A stretch of DNA of 64,000 nt, taken from NCBI GenBank assembly GCA_965220825.1, contig OZ244839.1, positions 2,480,001 through 2,544,000 of the forward strand, read 5' to 3'. The notes beneath the pieces were generated by a model. That model saw nothing but the letters and a program-made list of their open reading frames with translations, made no database searches and was not told where the DNA came from. The position numbers and the translations under genes are program-made. This document shows positions 17,268 through 29,400 of this stretch, piece after piece. Each line of letters begins with the position of its first letter. Positions within the stretch are counted from its first letter, which is position 1. Origin of the DNA: G965220825 sp965220825 (GTDB lineage Bacteria; Pseudomonadota; Alphaproteobacteria; UBA828).

Positions 17268-18182
17268 ATGACGGCTGCCGCACGCGCAAGCGCGCACGGC
17301 GCACACCGTGTGAACCTGTTCGCGGACAGGCACTTCAAGTGGCTGGTGCTCGCGCCGTCCATCGTGGTGCTGCTGCTGATCGGCCTCTACCCGCTGATCC
17401 ACACAGGCATCGTCAGCTTCCAGCAGATCACCATGCTGGCCGAGGACACCTCCTGGGCCGGCGGCAAGAACTACGCGGCGCTGTTCTCGGATACGCGCCT
17501 CTGGGAATCCATCGGCCACACCTTTCTTATCCTCGCCATCGCCCTGCCCATCGAGCTGGTGCTGGGGCTGCTGATGGCCCAGCTCTTCCTCGAGAAGATC
17601 CCGCTGAAGCAGGTCTTCGTCGCCCTGCTCATCGTGCCGACGGTGATCTCGCCCATCGTTGCGGGCTCCACCTGGAGGCTGATGTTCGACAACCAGTACG
17701 GTCCCATCAACCAGATCATCGGCTGGTTCTCGTCCGAGCCGGTCGCGATCCTCTGGATCTCGCGCCCGGAGTGGGTCTATCCGGCGATCCTGATCTGCGA
17801 AGTCTGGCAGTGGACGCCCTTCATGTTCCTGATCCTGCTGGCGGCGCTCTCCAATGTCGACCGCAGCCTGATCGAGGCCGCCGAAATAGACGGGGCGTCC
17901 TTCTGGAAGATATTCTTCAAGATCACGCTGCCGGTCATCAAGCCGGTGCTGATCATCGCCATCCTGATCCGTGCGCTGGATCTCTTCCGCATCTTCGACG
18001 TGATCTGGGCCATGACCAAGGGCGGCCCCGGCACGCTGACCGAGACCATTTCCATCTATACTTATATCCGCGCCTTCAAGGAGTTCGAGACGAGCTACGC
18101 CGGTGCGATCGCCTTCCTCGTGATCATCCTGCTTTCGGTCATCGTCATCGTGGTGTTGCGCCGCGTGGAGATCGCACGATGA
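17268..18182 (+). CDS. Carbohydrate ABC transporter permease (MalF-like)
   Basis: A 304-residue inner-membrane permease with about six transmembrane helices; the first is WLVLAPSIVVLLLIGLYPL. The cytoplasmic EAA loop, EAAEIDGASFWKIFFKITLP, docks to the ATPase. It is the first of the two dissimilar permeases expected for a CUT1-type importer. The start is ATG 17268, which gives the usual short N-terminal tail; longer in-frame starts would read through the spacer after the binding-protein gene. No strong ribosome site is seen. The gene ends in an ATGA overlap with the second permease. Confidence 0.92.
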   Translation: MTAAARASAHGAHRVNLFADRHFKWLVLAPSIVVLLLIGLYPLIHTGIVSFQQITMLAEDTSWAGGKNYAALFSDTRLWESIGHTFLILAIALPIELVLGLLMAQLFLEKIPLKQVFVALLIVPTVISPIVAGSTWRLMFDNQYGPINQIIGWFSSEPVAILWISRPEWVYPAILICEVWQWTPFMFLILLAALSNVDRSLIEAAEIDGASFWKIFFKITLPVIKPVLIIAILIRALDLFRIFDVIWAMTKGGPGTLTETISIYTYIRAFKEFETSYAGAIAFLVIILLSVIVIVVLRRVEIAR

Positions 18183-19027
18183 CGGCGTCCGCGCCCGGGC
18201 GCTTCTTCACCCGCGCACGCCGGCGCACCGCCTGGCGCTTCGTCGTGGCGCTCATCGTGCTGGTGTTCTTCCTCTTTCCGGTCTACTGGCTTTTCATCAC
18301 GTCGGTGAAATCTCCGGGGGAGATCTTCGCCCGTCCCCCGGTCTGGTTCCCGTCGGACGCCCATTTCCGAACCTTCGGCATCCTCTTCAAGGACGGGGAC
18401 GTCTGGGCCATCTACAACAGCCTGATCATCGCGACCGTCTCCACCGTCGTCGCCATGGTGATCGGCACGGCGGCCGCCTACAGCCTGGCCCGCTTCAAGA
18501 CCGGCGGGCAGAATCTCGCGATCTGGATCATCTCCCAGCGCATGATCCCGCCGATCGTGATCGTGTTCCCGATCTTTCTGCTCTTCGTCTGGCTCGGCTG
18601 GATCGACAGCTATATCGGCCTGATCCTCCTCTATATCGCGTTCAACCTTCCCTACGTGATCTGGATGATGCGCGGCTATATCGAGGACATCCCCGTCGAG
18701 GTGGAGGAGAGCGCGCTCACCGACGGGTGCTCGCGCTGGCAGGCGCTGCGCAAGGTCGTCTTCCCCATGGCGCGCACCGGCATTTTCGCGACCGCCGTCT
18801 TCACCTTCATCTTCGCGTGGAACGAGTTCGTCTTCGCGCTGATCCTGACCCGCACCGAAGTGCTGACCTTCCCCGTTCTGGTGACCCACTATTACGGGGC
18901 GCAGTCCACCTTCTGGTCGAAGATCGCGGCGCTCTCCGTGCTGGGCACGCTGCCGGTCTTCTTCGCGGTGGCGACCTTGCAGCGCTTCCTGGTGCGCGGC
19001 ATTACCATGGGCGCGGTGAAGGGATAG
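18179..19027 (+). CDS. Carbohydrate ABC transporter permease (MalG-like)
   Basis: A 282-residue second permease of the importer, with about six membrane helices. The EAA motif is in EESALTDGCSRWQALRKV. The N-terminal FLFPVYWLFITSVKSPGEIF is typical of the MalG/UgpE half. Its ATG overlaps the stop codon of the preceding permease (18179-18182), so the pair is translationally coupled and probably made in equal amounts. The ATPase gene starts 9 bases after it ends. Confidence 0.93.
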   Translation: MTASAPGRFFTRARRRTAWRFVVALIVLVFFLFPVYWLFITSVKSPGEIFARPPVWFPSDAHFRTFGILFKDGDVWAIYNSLIIATVSTVVAMVIGTAAAYSLARFKTGGQNLAIWIISQRMIPPIVIVFPIFLLFVWLGWIDSYIGLILLYIAFNLPYVIWMMRGYIEDIPVEVEESALTDGCSRWQALRKVVFPMARTGIFATAVFTFIFAWNEFVFALILTRTEVLTFPVLVTHYYGAQSTFWSKIAALSVLGTLPVFFAVATLQRFLVRGITMGAVKG

Positions 19028-19036
19028 GGGGCGGCG

Positions 19037-20143
19037 ATGGCTGGCGTCAGGCTCCGGGGCATTCACAAGCGGTTCGGCAAGGTCCATGCCGTGCGCGGCG
19101 TGGATCTGGAGATTCCGGACCGCGAGTTCACCGTCCTGGTGGGGCCGTCGGGCTGCGGCAAGAGCACGCTGCTCCGCATGATCGCAGGTCTCGAGGAGGT
19201 CACCGAAGGCGTGGTGGAGATCGACGGCGAGAGGGTCAACGATGTCCGCCCCAAAGACCGCGACGTCGCCATGGTGTTCCAGAACTACGCGCTCTATCCG
19301 CACATGTCGGTCTTCGAGAACGTGGCTTTCGGCCTGCGCATGCGGGGCGCGCGGACCGAGGACATTCGCCCCCGCGTCGAGCGGGCGGCGGCGATGCTGG
19401 GGATAGAGGATCTGCTGGACCGCCAGCCCCGCCAGCTTTCGGGCGGCCAGCGCCAGCGTGTCGCCATGGGCCGCGCCCTGGTGCGGGATGCGCGGCTCTA
19501 TCTGTTCGACGAGCCGCTCAGCAATCTCGACGCCCAGCTGCGGGACGAGATGCGCACCGAGATCAAGCGGCTGCACCAGGACATGCGGCGCACCATGATC
19601 TACGTCACCCACGACCAGGTCGAAGCGATGACGCTCGCGGACCGCATCGTGCTGTTGCGCGACGGCCTGATCGAGCAGGAGGGGCCGCCGCTTGCGCTCT
19701 ACGAACGGCCGGCCACCCGCTTTGTCGCGGGCTTCATCGGCTCGCCGGCCATGAACTTCGCGCCCGCCCGCATCGCCCCGGTCGACGGCGCCGTGCATCT
19801 GCGCGTCGGCGAGCGCCATTCGCTGCCCCTGCCGCCCGCCCGCGCCGCGCAGCACGGGCGCGACGAGGGGCGCGCGGTACTGGTGGGCATCCGGCCCGAG
19901 CACATGTACCGGACGGGCGCCGGCGACGGCCCGCGCCACGCCGCTCGCATCGAGGTCGCCGTGGAGATCGTCGAACCCATGGGCGCCAATACGCTGGTGA
20001 ACTTCCACCTGGGCGAGACTTCCATGCTCGTGCGCCTCGAGGGCTCGGCCGGGGAGCGTCCGGGGGATGTGCTGGCGCTCGATGTGGACATGGAGCGCGC
20101 GATCCTGATCGACCCTGAAACCGAGCGCGTGATCGCGGACTGA
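19037..20143 (+). CDS. Carbohydrate ABC transporter ATP-binding protein (MalK/UgpC-like)
   Basis: A 368-residue ATPase that powers the importer. The nucleotide-binding domain has Walker A GPSGCGKST (near residue 38), Q-loop VFQNYALYPHMSVFENV, signature LSGGQRQRVAMGRAL, Walker B LYLFDEPLSNLD and H-loop YVTHDQ. All catalytic residues are intact. After about residue 240 comes the regulatory OB-type domain (TOBE-like), with VGIRPEHMY, as in MalK and UgpC. It is last in the unit that starts with the two aldolases. After it the strand switches to the convergent rpoD, with only 114 bases between stops. Confidence 0.94.
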   Translation: MAGVRLRGIHKRFGKVHAVRGVDLEIPDREFTVLVGPSGCGKSTLLRMIAGLEEVTEGVVEIDGERVNDVRPKDRDVAMVFQNYALYPHMSVFENVAFGLRMRGARTEDIRPRVERAAAMLGIEDLLDRQPRQLSGGQRQRVAMGRALVRDARLYLFDEPLSNLDAQLRDEMRTEIKRLHQDMRRTMIYVTHDQVEAMTLADRIVLLRDGLIEQEGPPLALYERPATRFVAGFIGSPAMNFAPARIAPVDGAVHLRVGERHSLPLPPARAAQHGRDEGRAVLVGIRPEHMYRTGAGDGPRHAARIEVAVEIVEPMGANTLVNFHLGETSMLVRLEGSAGERPGDVLALDVDMERAILIDPETERVIAD

Positions 20144-20257
20144 CGGCGCACCGGCCCTGCCGGCGCGGAGGTCATGGACGGCCGTTGCAAGGAAGGCGCA
20201 TCACGCGCCCGTCACCGCGATCCCATGAGCCGCCCGCGGCGGTGCGGCAAATGAAGA

Positions 20258-22204
<1,947 letters not shown>

Positions 22205-22402
22205 TCAACTCGATCCTCTCCCGGCCTTTGCGAGCGGGCGGCGTTGCACTCCGGTCGATGTCTCGATTTCGCAGGGCGCCCGTCGACGGCAAGGGTCGTG
22301 CGCCGGATCGCTGCGTGAGAGCCCCGCTCTTCATGCAGGCATCCGCGGCGGGTTAAGGTTGAGGTGGCGTTCGATTCTGCCAAGTCAAGCGCTTATGGGC
22401 GA

Positions 22403-22432
22403 ATTGTTCGAGATATCCGGCCTGCCTGTCAA
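22403..22432 (-). promoter_or_regulatory. Candidate rpoD promoter in the dnaG-rpoD gap
   Basis: On the minus strand, TTGACA (22427-22432) and AACAAT (22403-22408) are 18 bases apart. The nine bases GCGCTTGAC recur about 46 bases downstream (centred near 22388), so a second -35 box may serve a second start. The rest of the 326-base gap 22205-22530 shows no reading frame worth calling. An internal promoter would let rpoD be made independently of dnaG. Confidence 0.45.
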
Positions 22433-22530
22433 GCGCTTTTCCAGTTTGCCGGCGGCGCGCGAAGCGGTCCGGGGGCAGGTCTCGCACCGCAGTCATGGCC
22501 GCAAGCCCGCAGGTGGGCAGCCTTTGCGCC

Positions 22531-24360
22531 TCAGGCGCGGCTCTCGCCATAGCCGGGGATTTCGACCGGCGCATCGCCCGCGTCGTGGCCCTGGCGGACG
22601 GTCTCTCGCAGGCGCAGCCAGCTTTGCTCGGTCATCTCCTCGGTCCAGGCGCGCTCGGCTTCCCGTACCGCGGCGGGGAGCGCCACCCGAAGACGTTGCC
22701 GCTCCAGGATCTGGCGAAGCTGGATGCGGGCATCGGCAAGGCCGGCCTGTGCGCGGCTCGCGGCCCAGTCGAGATAGCGGGCGCCGTCGCCCGCGAGCTC
22801 CTCGACAAGGTCGGCGAAGCCCTGCCGGGCAAGCGCCTCGGCCAGAGATTCGCCCTTTTCGTCGTCGCCCGCTCCCGCCCAGTCGAGCACGGTGGAGAGC
22901 GCGGCGGCGAAGCGTCCGGTCTCCAGGCGGAGCGCGGCCAGTGCCTCGCATTCCTCGACGGCGAGTTCCGGGAAGTTCAGCAGGGTCTGCAGCAGCGTTC
23001 GTTCCAGACGGTGGCCGGTACCGGCGGCGCGGGGGCCGAGCGCTTCGCCGCGGGCGATGGGAACGTCCGTCGCGCCCGCCCGCCCCGCACCCTTCCGCTT
23101 CGGGCGTTCCTGCAGCCGGACCCGGAAGTGGATCAGATAGCGATAGCGCAGCCCGCGGTCGGGGATGCGCTCCACCTGCCCGGCAAGCCGCTGCTCCGCC
23201 TGCGCCCGCTGTTCGGGCGTCCGCATCGCCCGCCCGCCGGTCGCGGCCTGCCAGAGATGCTCCGAGAGCGGCATCGCGGCTTCGAGGATTTCCGCCATTG
23301 CCTGGGCCCCGCCCTCCCGGATCATGCTGTCCGGATCCTGCCCCGGCGGCAGTGTCGCAAAGGCGAGAGAGCGCGGCGCGCCGAGCAGGGGAAGGGCGCG
23401 CTCGCAGGCCCGCGCGGCGGCCCGCGCGCCCGCATCGTCTCCGTCGAAGCAGAGCACCGGCGTCTCGGCGAGCCGCCAGAGGGCTTCGATCTGGCGTTCG
23501 GTGAGCGCGGTGCCGAGCGGCGCCACGGCCTCGTTGAAGCCCGCGCGGTGGAGGGCGATCACGTCCATATAGCCCTCGACCGCGATGACGCGGCCCGCGT
23601 CATGTGCGGCCTTCGTCGCGAGATGGTGGCCGTAGAGGACCGCTCCCTTGTGGAAGAGCGGCGTCTCCGGGGAGTTGAGATATTTGGGCTTCCCGTCGCC
23701 GAGCGCCCGCCCGCCGAAGGCGACGACACGCCCGCGCCGGTCGCAGATGGGAAAGATCACCCGATCCCGGAAGCGGTCGTAAGGCTGCTTGCCGTCTTCG
23801 GGCACCGTCAGCAGACCCGTCTCGACAAGGGCCGCTTCGGAGATTCCCTTGTCGCCGAGCGCGCGGCGGAGCACGCTTCTGCCTTTCGGCGCATAGCCTA
23901 GACGAAAGCGCGCGACGGTCTCCGCATCGAGGCCGCGCGCCGCAAGATAGCGCCGCGCCGCGCCGCCCTCGGCGCCCTCGAGTGCCGCCTGGAACCAGGC
24001 CGCGGCGGCCTCCGTTACCTCGTAAAGGGAGGCGCGGCGCTTCTCCCGCTCCTCGTCCCGCGGCTCGCGCTTCGGCAGCGCAAGCCCCGCCTCGCCCGCA
24101 AGACGTTCGACCGCCTCGTGGAAGCCGAGGCCCTCGTCCTGCATGACGAAACCGATCACGTCGCCATGGGCACCGCAGCCGAAGCAGTGGAAGAATCCCT
24201 TGCGCTCGCTGACGGTGAAGGAGGGCGTCTTCTCGTTGTGGAAGGGGCAGAGGCCGATCAGCTCATGCCCGCGGCGGGCTAGGCGCACCCGGCGGCCGAT
24301 CACGCTTTCGAGCGAAACGCGCGCCCGAATATCGTCCAGAAACCGCTCCGGATATTTCAT
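22531..24360 (-). CDS. dnaG: DNA primase
   Basis: A 609-residue primase that makes RNA primers for DNA replication at the fork. The N-terminal zinc-binding domain has CPFHNEKTPSF followed by FHCFGCGAHGD, giving the Cys-His-Cys-Cys set. The TOPRIM core includes VIAVEGYMDVIALHRAGF and LCFDGDDAGARAA, whose acidic residues bind metal. The C-terminal helicase-binding part (from about residue 430) is less conserved and ends with a short tail. It lies between yqeY and rpoD on the same strand, 108 bases after yqeY. No anomalies in length or motifs. Confidence 0.96.
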   Translation of the reverse strand: MKYPERFLDDIRARVSLESVIGRRVRLARRGHELIGLCPFHNEKTPSFTVSERKGFFHCFGCGAHGDVIGFVMQDEGLGFHEAVERLAGEAGLALPKREPRDEEREKRRASLYEVTEAAAAWFQAALEGAEGGAARRYLAARGLDAETVARFRLGYAPKGRSVLRRALGDKGISEAALVETGLLTVPEDGKQPYDRFRDRVIFPICDRRGRVVAFGGRALGDGKPKYLNSPETPLFHKGAVLYGHHLATKAAHDAGRVIAVEGYMDVIALHRAGFNEAVAPLGTALTERQIEALWRLAETPVLCFDGDDAGARAAARACERALPLLGAPRSLAFATLPPGQDPDSMIREGGAQAMAEILEAAMPLSEHLWQAATGGRAMRTPEQRAQAEQRLAGQVERIPDRGLRYRYLIHFRVRLQERPKRKGAGRAGATDVPIARGEALGPRAAGTGHRLERTLLQTLLNFPELAVEECEALAALRLETGRFAAALSTVLDWAGAGDDEKGESLAEALARQGFADLVEELAGDGARYLDWAASRAQAGLADARIQLRQILERQRLRVALPAAVREAERAWTEEMTEQSWLRLRETVRQGHDAGDAPVEIPGYGESRA

Positions 24361-24468
24361 TCGCCCGCGCCTCGCAGGCCGTTGTCTCGCCCATCATGGC
24401 GCGAGACCGGTTCGATCCCAAGCCGGTGCCGCCTCACGCCCCCAAAAACCGTGCCGCCGGAGGCCGGA

Positions 24469-24930
24469 TCAGGCGAGCAACTCCTTCAAAACCCCGCTGG
24501 CTGCGGCAAAATCCATGCGCCCCGCATATTTTTTCTTCAGCCGCGCCATGGTGCGGCCCATGTCCTTTATGGTTCGCGCATCGAGGTCGCGGACGACGCC
24601 CCTGACGGCCGAAACGAGCTCTTCTCCTTCGATGGCCGGCGGCAGGAAGCTCTCGATCACCGCGATCTCCTCGGCCTCCCGCTGCGCAAGGTCCACGCGC
24701 CCGCCGCGCTCATAGAACTCGATGCTCTCGCGCCGCTGGCGGATCATGGTCTGCAAGAGGTTCAGGATCTCGCTATCCGAGAGTGCTTCTCCCGTACTCT
24801 TGCTGCGCGCGGCGATGTCGCGGTCCTTCAAGGCCGCTAGGATCAGCCGGATCGTCGCCGTGCGGCACTGTTGGCGCGCCTTCAGGGCGTCCTTGAGCGC
24901 ACTGTCGAACTGTTCACGCAGCCTGCCCAC
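24469..24930 (-). CDS. GatB/YqeY domain protein
   Basis: A protein of about 153 residues consisting of the YqeY (GatB tail-like) helical domain. In GatB this domain helps bind tRNA for amidation; the free-standing protein has no proven biochemical role. Recognisable stretches are TIRLILAALKDRDIAAR, ILNLLQTMIRQRRESIEFYE and MGRTMARLKKKYAGRMD. The start is set at GTG 24930, because family members usually begin just before LREQ and GGGAG lies about nine bases upstream; an ATG at 24954 adds eight residues. It is first in the yqeY-dnaG-rpoD run, a common alphaproteobacterial order, and has strong tandem promoters upstream. Confidence 0.88.
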   Translation of the reverse strand: MGRLREQFDSALKDALKARQQCRTATIRLILAALKDRDIAARSKSTGEALSDSEILNLLQTMIRQRRESIEFYERGGRVDLAQREAEEIAVIESFLPPAIEGEELVSAVRGVVRDLDARTIKDMGRTMARLKKKYAGRMDFAAASGVLKELLA

Positions 24931-24982
24931 GTCTCTTCGTCTCCCGGTGCGCATCGTCCCGTGCGCCTGATTGCGGGCGGGG

Positions 24983-25010
24983 ACTATAACCGCGTACCCG
25001 CGCGTATCAA
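24983..25010 (-). promoter_or_regulatory. Proximal sigma-70 promoter for yqeY-dnaG-rpoD
   Basis: Minus strand: TTGATA (25005-25010), a 16-base spacer and TATAGT (24983-24988), about 50 bases before the yqeY start. Both hexamers are close to consensus, which is rare by chance in DNA of this GC content. Confidence 0.7.
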
Positions 25011-25040
25011 GCGGCGGCCGTCCGCCGCCGCAGGACTCTC

Positions 25041-25068
25041 TCTATAGCGTCGCACCCGTCCGGATCAA
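25041..25068 (-). promoter_or_regulatory. Distal sigma-70 promoter for yqeY-dnaG-rpoD, a near copy of the proximal one
   Basis: Minus strand: TTGATC (25063-25068), a 16-base spacer and TATAGA (25041-25046). It lies exactly 58 bp upstream of the proximal promoter. Both are preceded by CCGCCGC, and spacer bases match around a central GGGT, so the block looks duplicated. Confidence 0.65.
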
Positions 25069-25148
25069 GCGGCGGGCTCTCGAACGGACCACCGGCCGAA
25101 GACGGGTCTCCATGCCCGCCTGTATCTTTGTCACGGCCAGGGGCGCGC

Positions 25149-25176
25149 TTGACGGTCGCCGGGCGGCGGATAGACT
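25149..25176 (+). promoter_or_regulatory. Sigma-70 promoter for carAB
   Basis: TTGACG (25149-25154), a 16-base spacer and TAGACT (25171-25176) on the plus strand. Transcription would start near 25183, leaving a leader of about 60 bases before carA ATG 25242. It diverges from the two yqeY promoters; the 287-base gap holds nothing else recognised. Confidence 0.6.
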
Positions 25177-25241
25177 GTCCGCGCTGATTGATCCAACGGC
25201 CCGGGCAAAGATACGGCCTTCTGGGCCCATGGGAATTTCCG

Positions 25242-26390
25242 ATGTCCGGGACCGGCAGGGGTTACGCAGCAGCGCTCGCGCTCGCCGACGGAACGGTGTT
25301 TCACGGATGTGGTCTCGGCTCCCGCGGGACGGTGGTCGGCGAAATCTGCTTCAACACCGCCATGAGCGGCTACCAGGAAATCCTGACGGACCCGTCCTAT
25401 GCCGGGCAGGTCATCACCTTTACCTTCCCTCATATCGGAAATGTCGGGACCAACCGGAGCGATATCGAGGCCGCCCGGCCCGCCGCGCGCGGCCTCGTGC
25501 TGCGCTGCGACATCACCCGGCCCTCCAACTGGCGTGCGGTGGAGCCTCTGGCACGCTGGCTCGAAGATCACGGCATGGTGGGGATGGCGGGCATCGACAC
25601 CCGAAGGCTTACCCGCCTGCTTCGCAGCCGGGGCGCGCAGAACGGTGCGCTCCGCCATGCGGCCTCGCCCGAGGAAATGGACGACGCGGCGCTGATCGCC
25701 GAAGCCCGTGCCTGGTCCGGCCTCGAGGGGATGGACCTCGCGAAGGACGTCTGTTGCGAGGAGCCCTACGAGTGGACGGAGACGGCGTGGAGCTTCGAGA
25801 CGGGCGGCTATGGCGCCGCGCGCGCGCGCGGCCGGCGGGTCGTCGCGGTGGACTACGGCGCGAAGCGTAACATCCTCCGCTCCCTCGCCTCCCGCGGCCT
25901 GCGGGTGACGGTGGTGCCGGCGACGGCGGACGCGGACGAGATTCTCGCATTCGAGCCCGACGGCATCTTCCTCTCCAACGGCCCGGGAGATCCGGCGGCG
26001 ACGGCGGCCTATGCCGTCCCCGTCATCCAGGCGCTGATCGAGAGCGGGCGGCCGATCTTCGGCATCTGCCTCGGCCATCAGCTGCTCGCGCTCGCCCTCG
26101 GCGCCCGCACGCGCAAGATGCCGTTCGGCCATCGGGGCGCCAACCATCCGGTCAAGGAGCTCGCCACCGGACGGGTCGAGATCACCAGCCAGAACCACGG
26201 CTTCGAGGTGGTGGCGGAGTCCCTCCCCGCCGGTGTCGCGGCGACCCATATTTCGCTCTTCGACGGAACGCTCGAAGGCCTTGCGGTCGCCGACCGGCCG
26301 ATCTTCTCGGTCCAGTACCATCCGGAGGCGTCTCCCGGTCCGCAGGATGCGGACCATCTCTTCGACCGTTTCGCGGCCTCCATGGGCTGA
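25242..26390 (+). CDS. carA: Carbamoyl-phosphate synthase small (glutaminase) subunit
   Basis: A 382-residue subunit that hydrolyses glutamine and channels ammonia to CarB, for arginine and pyrimidine synthesis. The N-terminal CarA-specific domain has GTVVGEICFNTAMSGYQEIL and ITFTFPHIGNVG. The C-terminal class I amidotransferase domain has IFLSNGPGDP, the nucleophile Cys in IFGICLGHQL, and the His/Glu pair in QYHPEASPGP. The start at ATG 25242 is preferred because an upstream TTG (25188) would lie at the transcription start of the promoter seen at 25149-25176. carB follows after 21 bases, so the subunits are co-expressed. Confidence 0.96.
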   Translation: MSGTGRGYAAALALADGTVFHGCGLGSRGTVVGEICFNTAMSGYQEILTDPSYAGQVITFTFPHIGNVGTNRSDIEAARPAARGLVLRCDITRPSNWRAVEPLARWLEDHGMVGMAGIDTRRLTRLLRSRGAQNGALRHAASPEEMDDAALIAEARAWSGLEGMDLAKDVCCEEPYEWTETAWSFETGGYGAARARGRRVVAVDYGAKRNILRSLASRGLRVTVVPATADADEILAFEPDGIFLSNGPGDPAATAAYAVPVIQALIESGRPIFGICLGHQLLALALGARTRKMPFGHRGANHPVKELATGRVEITSQNHGFEVVAESLPAGVAATHISLFDGTLEGLAVADRPIFSVQYHPEASPGPQDADHLFDRFAASMG

Positions 26391-26411
26391 GGGCGGGAGC
26401 CGGAGCGTCCC

Positions 26412-29400
26412 TTGCCGCGGCGAACCGACATCGGCTCGATCATGGTGATCGGCGCGGGCCCCATCGTGATCGGCCAGGCCTGCGAGTTCGACTATTCCGG
26501 CACCCAGGCCTGCAAGGCGCTGAGGGACGAGGGCTACCGGGTGATCCTGGTGAACTCGAACCCGGCCACCATCATGACCGACCCGGAATTCGCCGACGCC
26601 ACCTATGTGGAGCCGATTACGCCGGAGGTCGTGTCCCGCATCATCGAGGCCGAGAGGCCCGACGCCCTGCTGCCCACCATGGGCGGGCAGACGGCGCTGA
26701 ACGCGGCCCTGGCGTTGGCGGACGCGGGCACGCTGGAAGAAGCGGGCGTGCAGTTGATCGGCGCGTCGCGGGCCGCCATCGCCGTTGCGGAGGACAGGGA
26801 GGCCTTTCGCCGGGCGATGGACGAGATCGGCCTCGAGAGCCCGGATAGCCGCATCGCGCGGAGCCTCGCCGAAGCGGAGCGCGCGCTGGAGGCGGTGGGG
26901 CTTCCGGCCATCATCCGGCCCTCCTACACGCTCGGCGGAACGGGCGGCGGTATCGCCTACAACCGCGCCGAATTCCGCGAGATCGCGGCCGGCGGCCTCG
27001 AAGCCTCGCCCGCCAACGAGATACTGGTCGAGGAATCGGTACTCGGCTGGAAGGAATTCGAGATGGAGGTGGTGCGCGATCGGGCCGACAACGCGATCAT
27101 CGTCTGCTCCATCGAGAACCTGGACCCGATGGGGATCCATACCGGCGATTCCATCACCGTCGCGCCGGCGCTGACACTCACCGACAAGGAGTATCAGCGT
27201 ATGCGCAACGCGTCCATCGCGGTGCTTCGCAAGGTGGGTGTGGAGACCGGCGGCTCCAACGTCCAGTTCGCCGTCGATCCCGAAACCGGCCGGCTGGTCG
27301 TCATCGAGATGAACCCCCGGGTCTCCCGTTCGTCCGCCCTAGCCTCCAAGGCGACGGGCTTTCCCATAGCCAAGGTCGCGGCCAAGCTCGCCGTGGGCTA
27401 CACGCTGGACGAGATCTCGAACGACATCACCGGGGTGACGCCCGCGTCCTTCGAGCCCAGCATCGACTATGTGGTGACGAAGATGCCGCGTTTCACCTTC
27501 GAGAAATTCCCCGGCACGCCGGCTCTTCTCACCACCTCCATGAAATCGGTGGGCGAGGCAATGGCCGTCGGCCGAAGCTTCGCGGAATCGCTGCAGAAGG
27601 CGCTGCGCTCCACGGAGACCGGCCTCACCGGTCTCGACGAGGTGGAGATCCCGGGTGCGGAGACGGGCGATGCGGAGCCGATCCTTTCCGCCTTGAGCCA
27701 GCCGCGGCCGGACCGCCTTCTGGTGATCGCCGAGGCCTTGCGCCGGGGCCTCGGCCTCGACGAGGTCCACCGGGCGACCGCGGTCGATCCCTGGTTCCTG
27801 CGCGAGATCGCCGCGATCGTGGAGGCCGAGGCCCATGTGCGCGAACACGGTCTGCCACAGGGCGCGCCAGCCTTTCGCCGGCTGAAGGCGTTGGGCTTCG
27901 GCGATGCGCGCCTGGCCCATCTCGCGGGGATGGACGAGACGGCGGTGGCGGGGCGGCGCTCGGCGCTCGGCGTTCACCCGGTCTTCAAACGGATCGACAC
28001 CTGTGCCGCCGAGTTCGAATCCCGCACGCCCTACATGTATTCCTGCTACGAGACCGCCGCCGGTGACGCCCCGGCCGAATGCGAGGCGGAGCCGAGCGCG
28101 CGGCGCAAGGTGATCATTCTGGGCGGCGGTCCCAACCGCATCGGCCAGGGGATCGAGTTCGACTATTGCTGCGTCCATGCCGCCTATGCGCTGCGCGATG
28201 CGGGCTTCGAAACGATCATGGTCAACTGCAACCCGGAGACGGTCTCAACCGACTACGACACCTCCGACCGCCTCTATTTCGAGCCGCTCACCATCGAGAC
28301 CGTGCTGGACATCGTCCGCGTGGAACAGAGCGCCGGTACGCTTGCCGGACTCAACATCCAGTTCGGCGGGCAGACGCCGCTGAAGCTCGCCAAGGCGCTG
28401 GAGGCGGCGGGCGTTCCCATCCTCGGCACCAGGCCCGACGCCATCGACCTTGCCGAGGATCGCGAGCGCTTCAGCGCCCTGCTGCGGGACCTCGGCCTTC
28501 GCCAGCCGGAAAACGGAACCTGCCAGTCCGCAGAGGCCGCAAAGGCCATCGCGCGGCGCATCGGCTATCCGGTGGTGGTGCGGCCTTCCTACGTGCTCGG
28601 CGGCCGCGCCATGGAAATCGTCCACGACGAAGAAGGCCTCGCGCGCTACATGGCGGAGGCCACGCGGGTCTCCGGCGACAGCCCGATCCTGATAGACGGC
28701 TATCTCAAGAACGCGGTGGAGGTGGACGTGGACGCCCTCGCCGACGGCAACCGGGTGGTCGTCGCCGGGATCATGGAGCATGTGGAAGAGGCGGGGATCC
28801 ACTCGGGCGATTCCGCCTGCGTCCTGCCACCCGATTCGCTGGCGCCCGAGACCGTCGCGGAGATCCGCCGCCAGACCGTTGCGCTCGCCCGCGGGCTCGA
28901 TGTGCGCGGCCTGATGAATGTGCAATATGCCGTGCAGGACGGCGTGGTGCATGTCCTGGAGGTGAACCCACGGGCAAGCCGGACCGTACCGTTTGTCGCG
29001 AAGAGCATCGGCAAGCCCATCGCCAAGCTTGCGGCGCTCGCCATGGTGGGCGTCGCGCTGCCGGACGACCTGGCGCCGGACGACGCGGCGCGCGGGCATG
29101 TCTCCGTCAAGGAGGCGGTGTTCCCCTTTGCGCGGTTCCCCGGCGTCGACCTTCTGCTCGGGCCGGAGATGAAGTCCACCGGGGAGGTCATGGGCATCGA
29201 CCGGGATTTCGGCAGCGCCTTCGCGAAAGCGCAGATCGGTGCAGGCATGCTCCTGCCGGTGGCGGGCCGGGCCTTCGTCTCCGTGCGCGACGAAGACAAG
29301 GAGGCCGCGGTCGCCATCGCGCGCGGCCTTGCGGACCTCGGCTTCGACATCGCGGCGACCGGCGGCACGCGGGCGGAGCTGGAACGCGCGGGGCTCGCCG

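Noticed and set aside
25188..25241. TTG at 25188 as the start of carA
   Set aside because: It would lie about five bases after the likely transcription start; ATG 25242 matches the family N-terminus.
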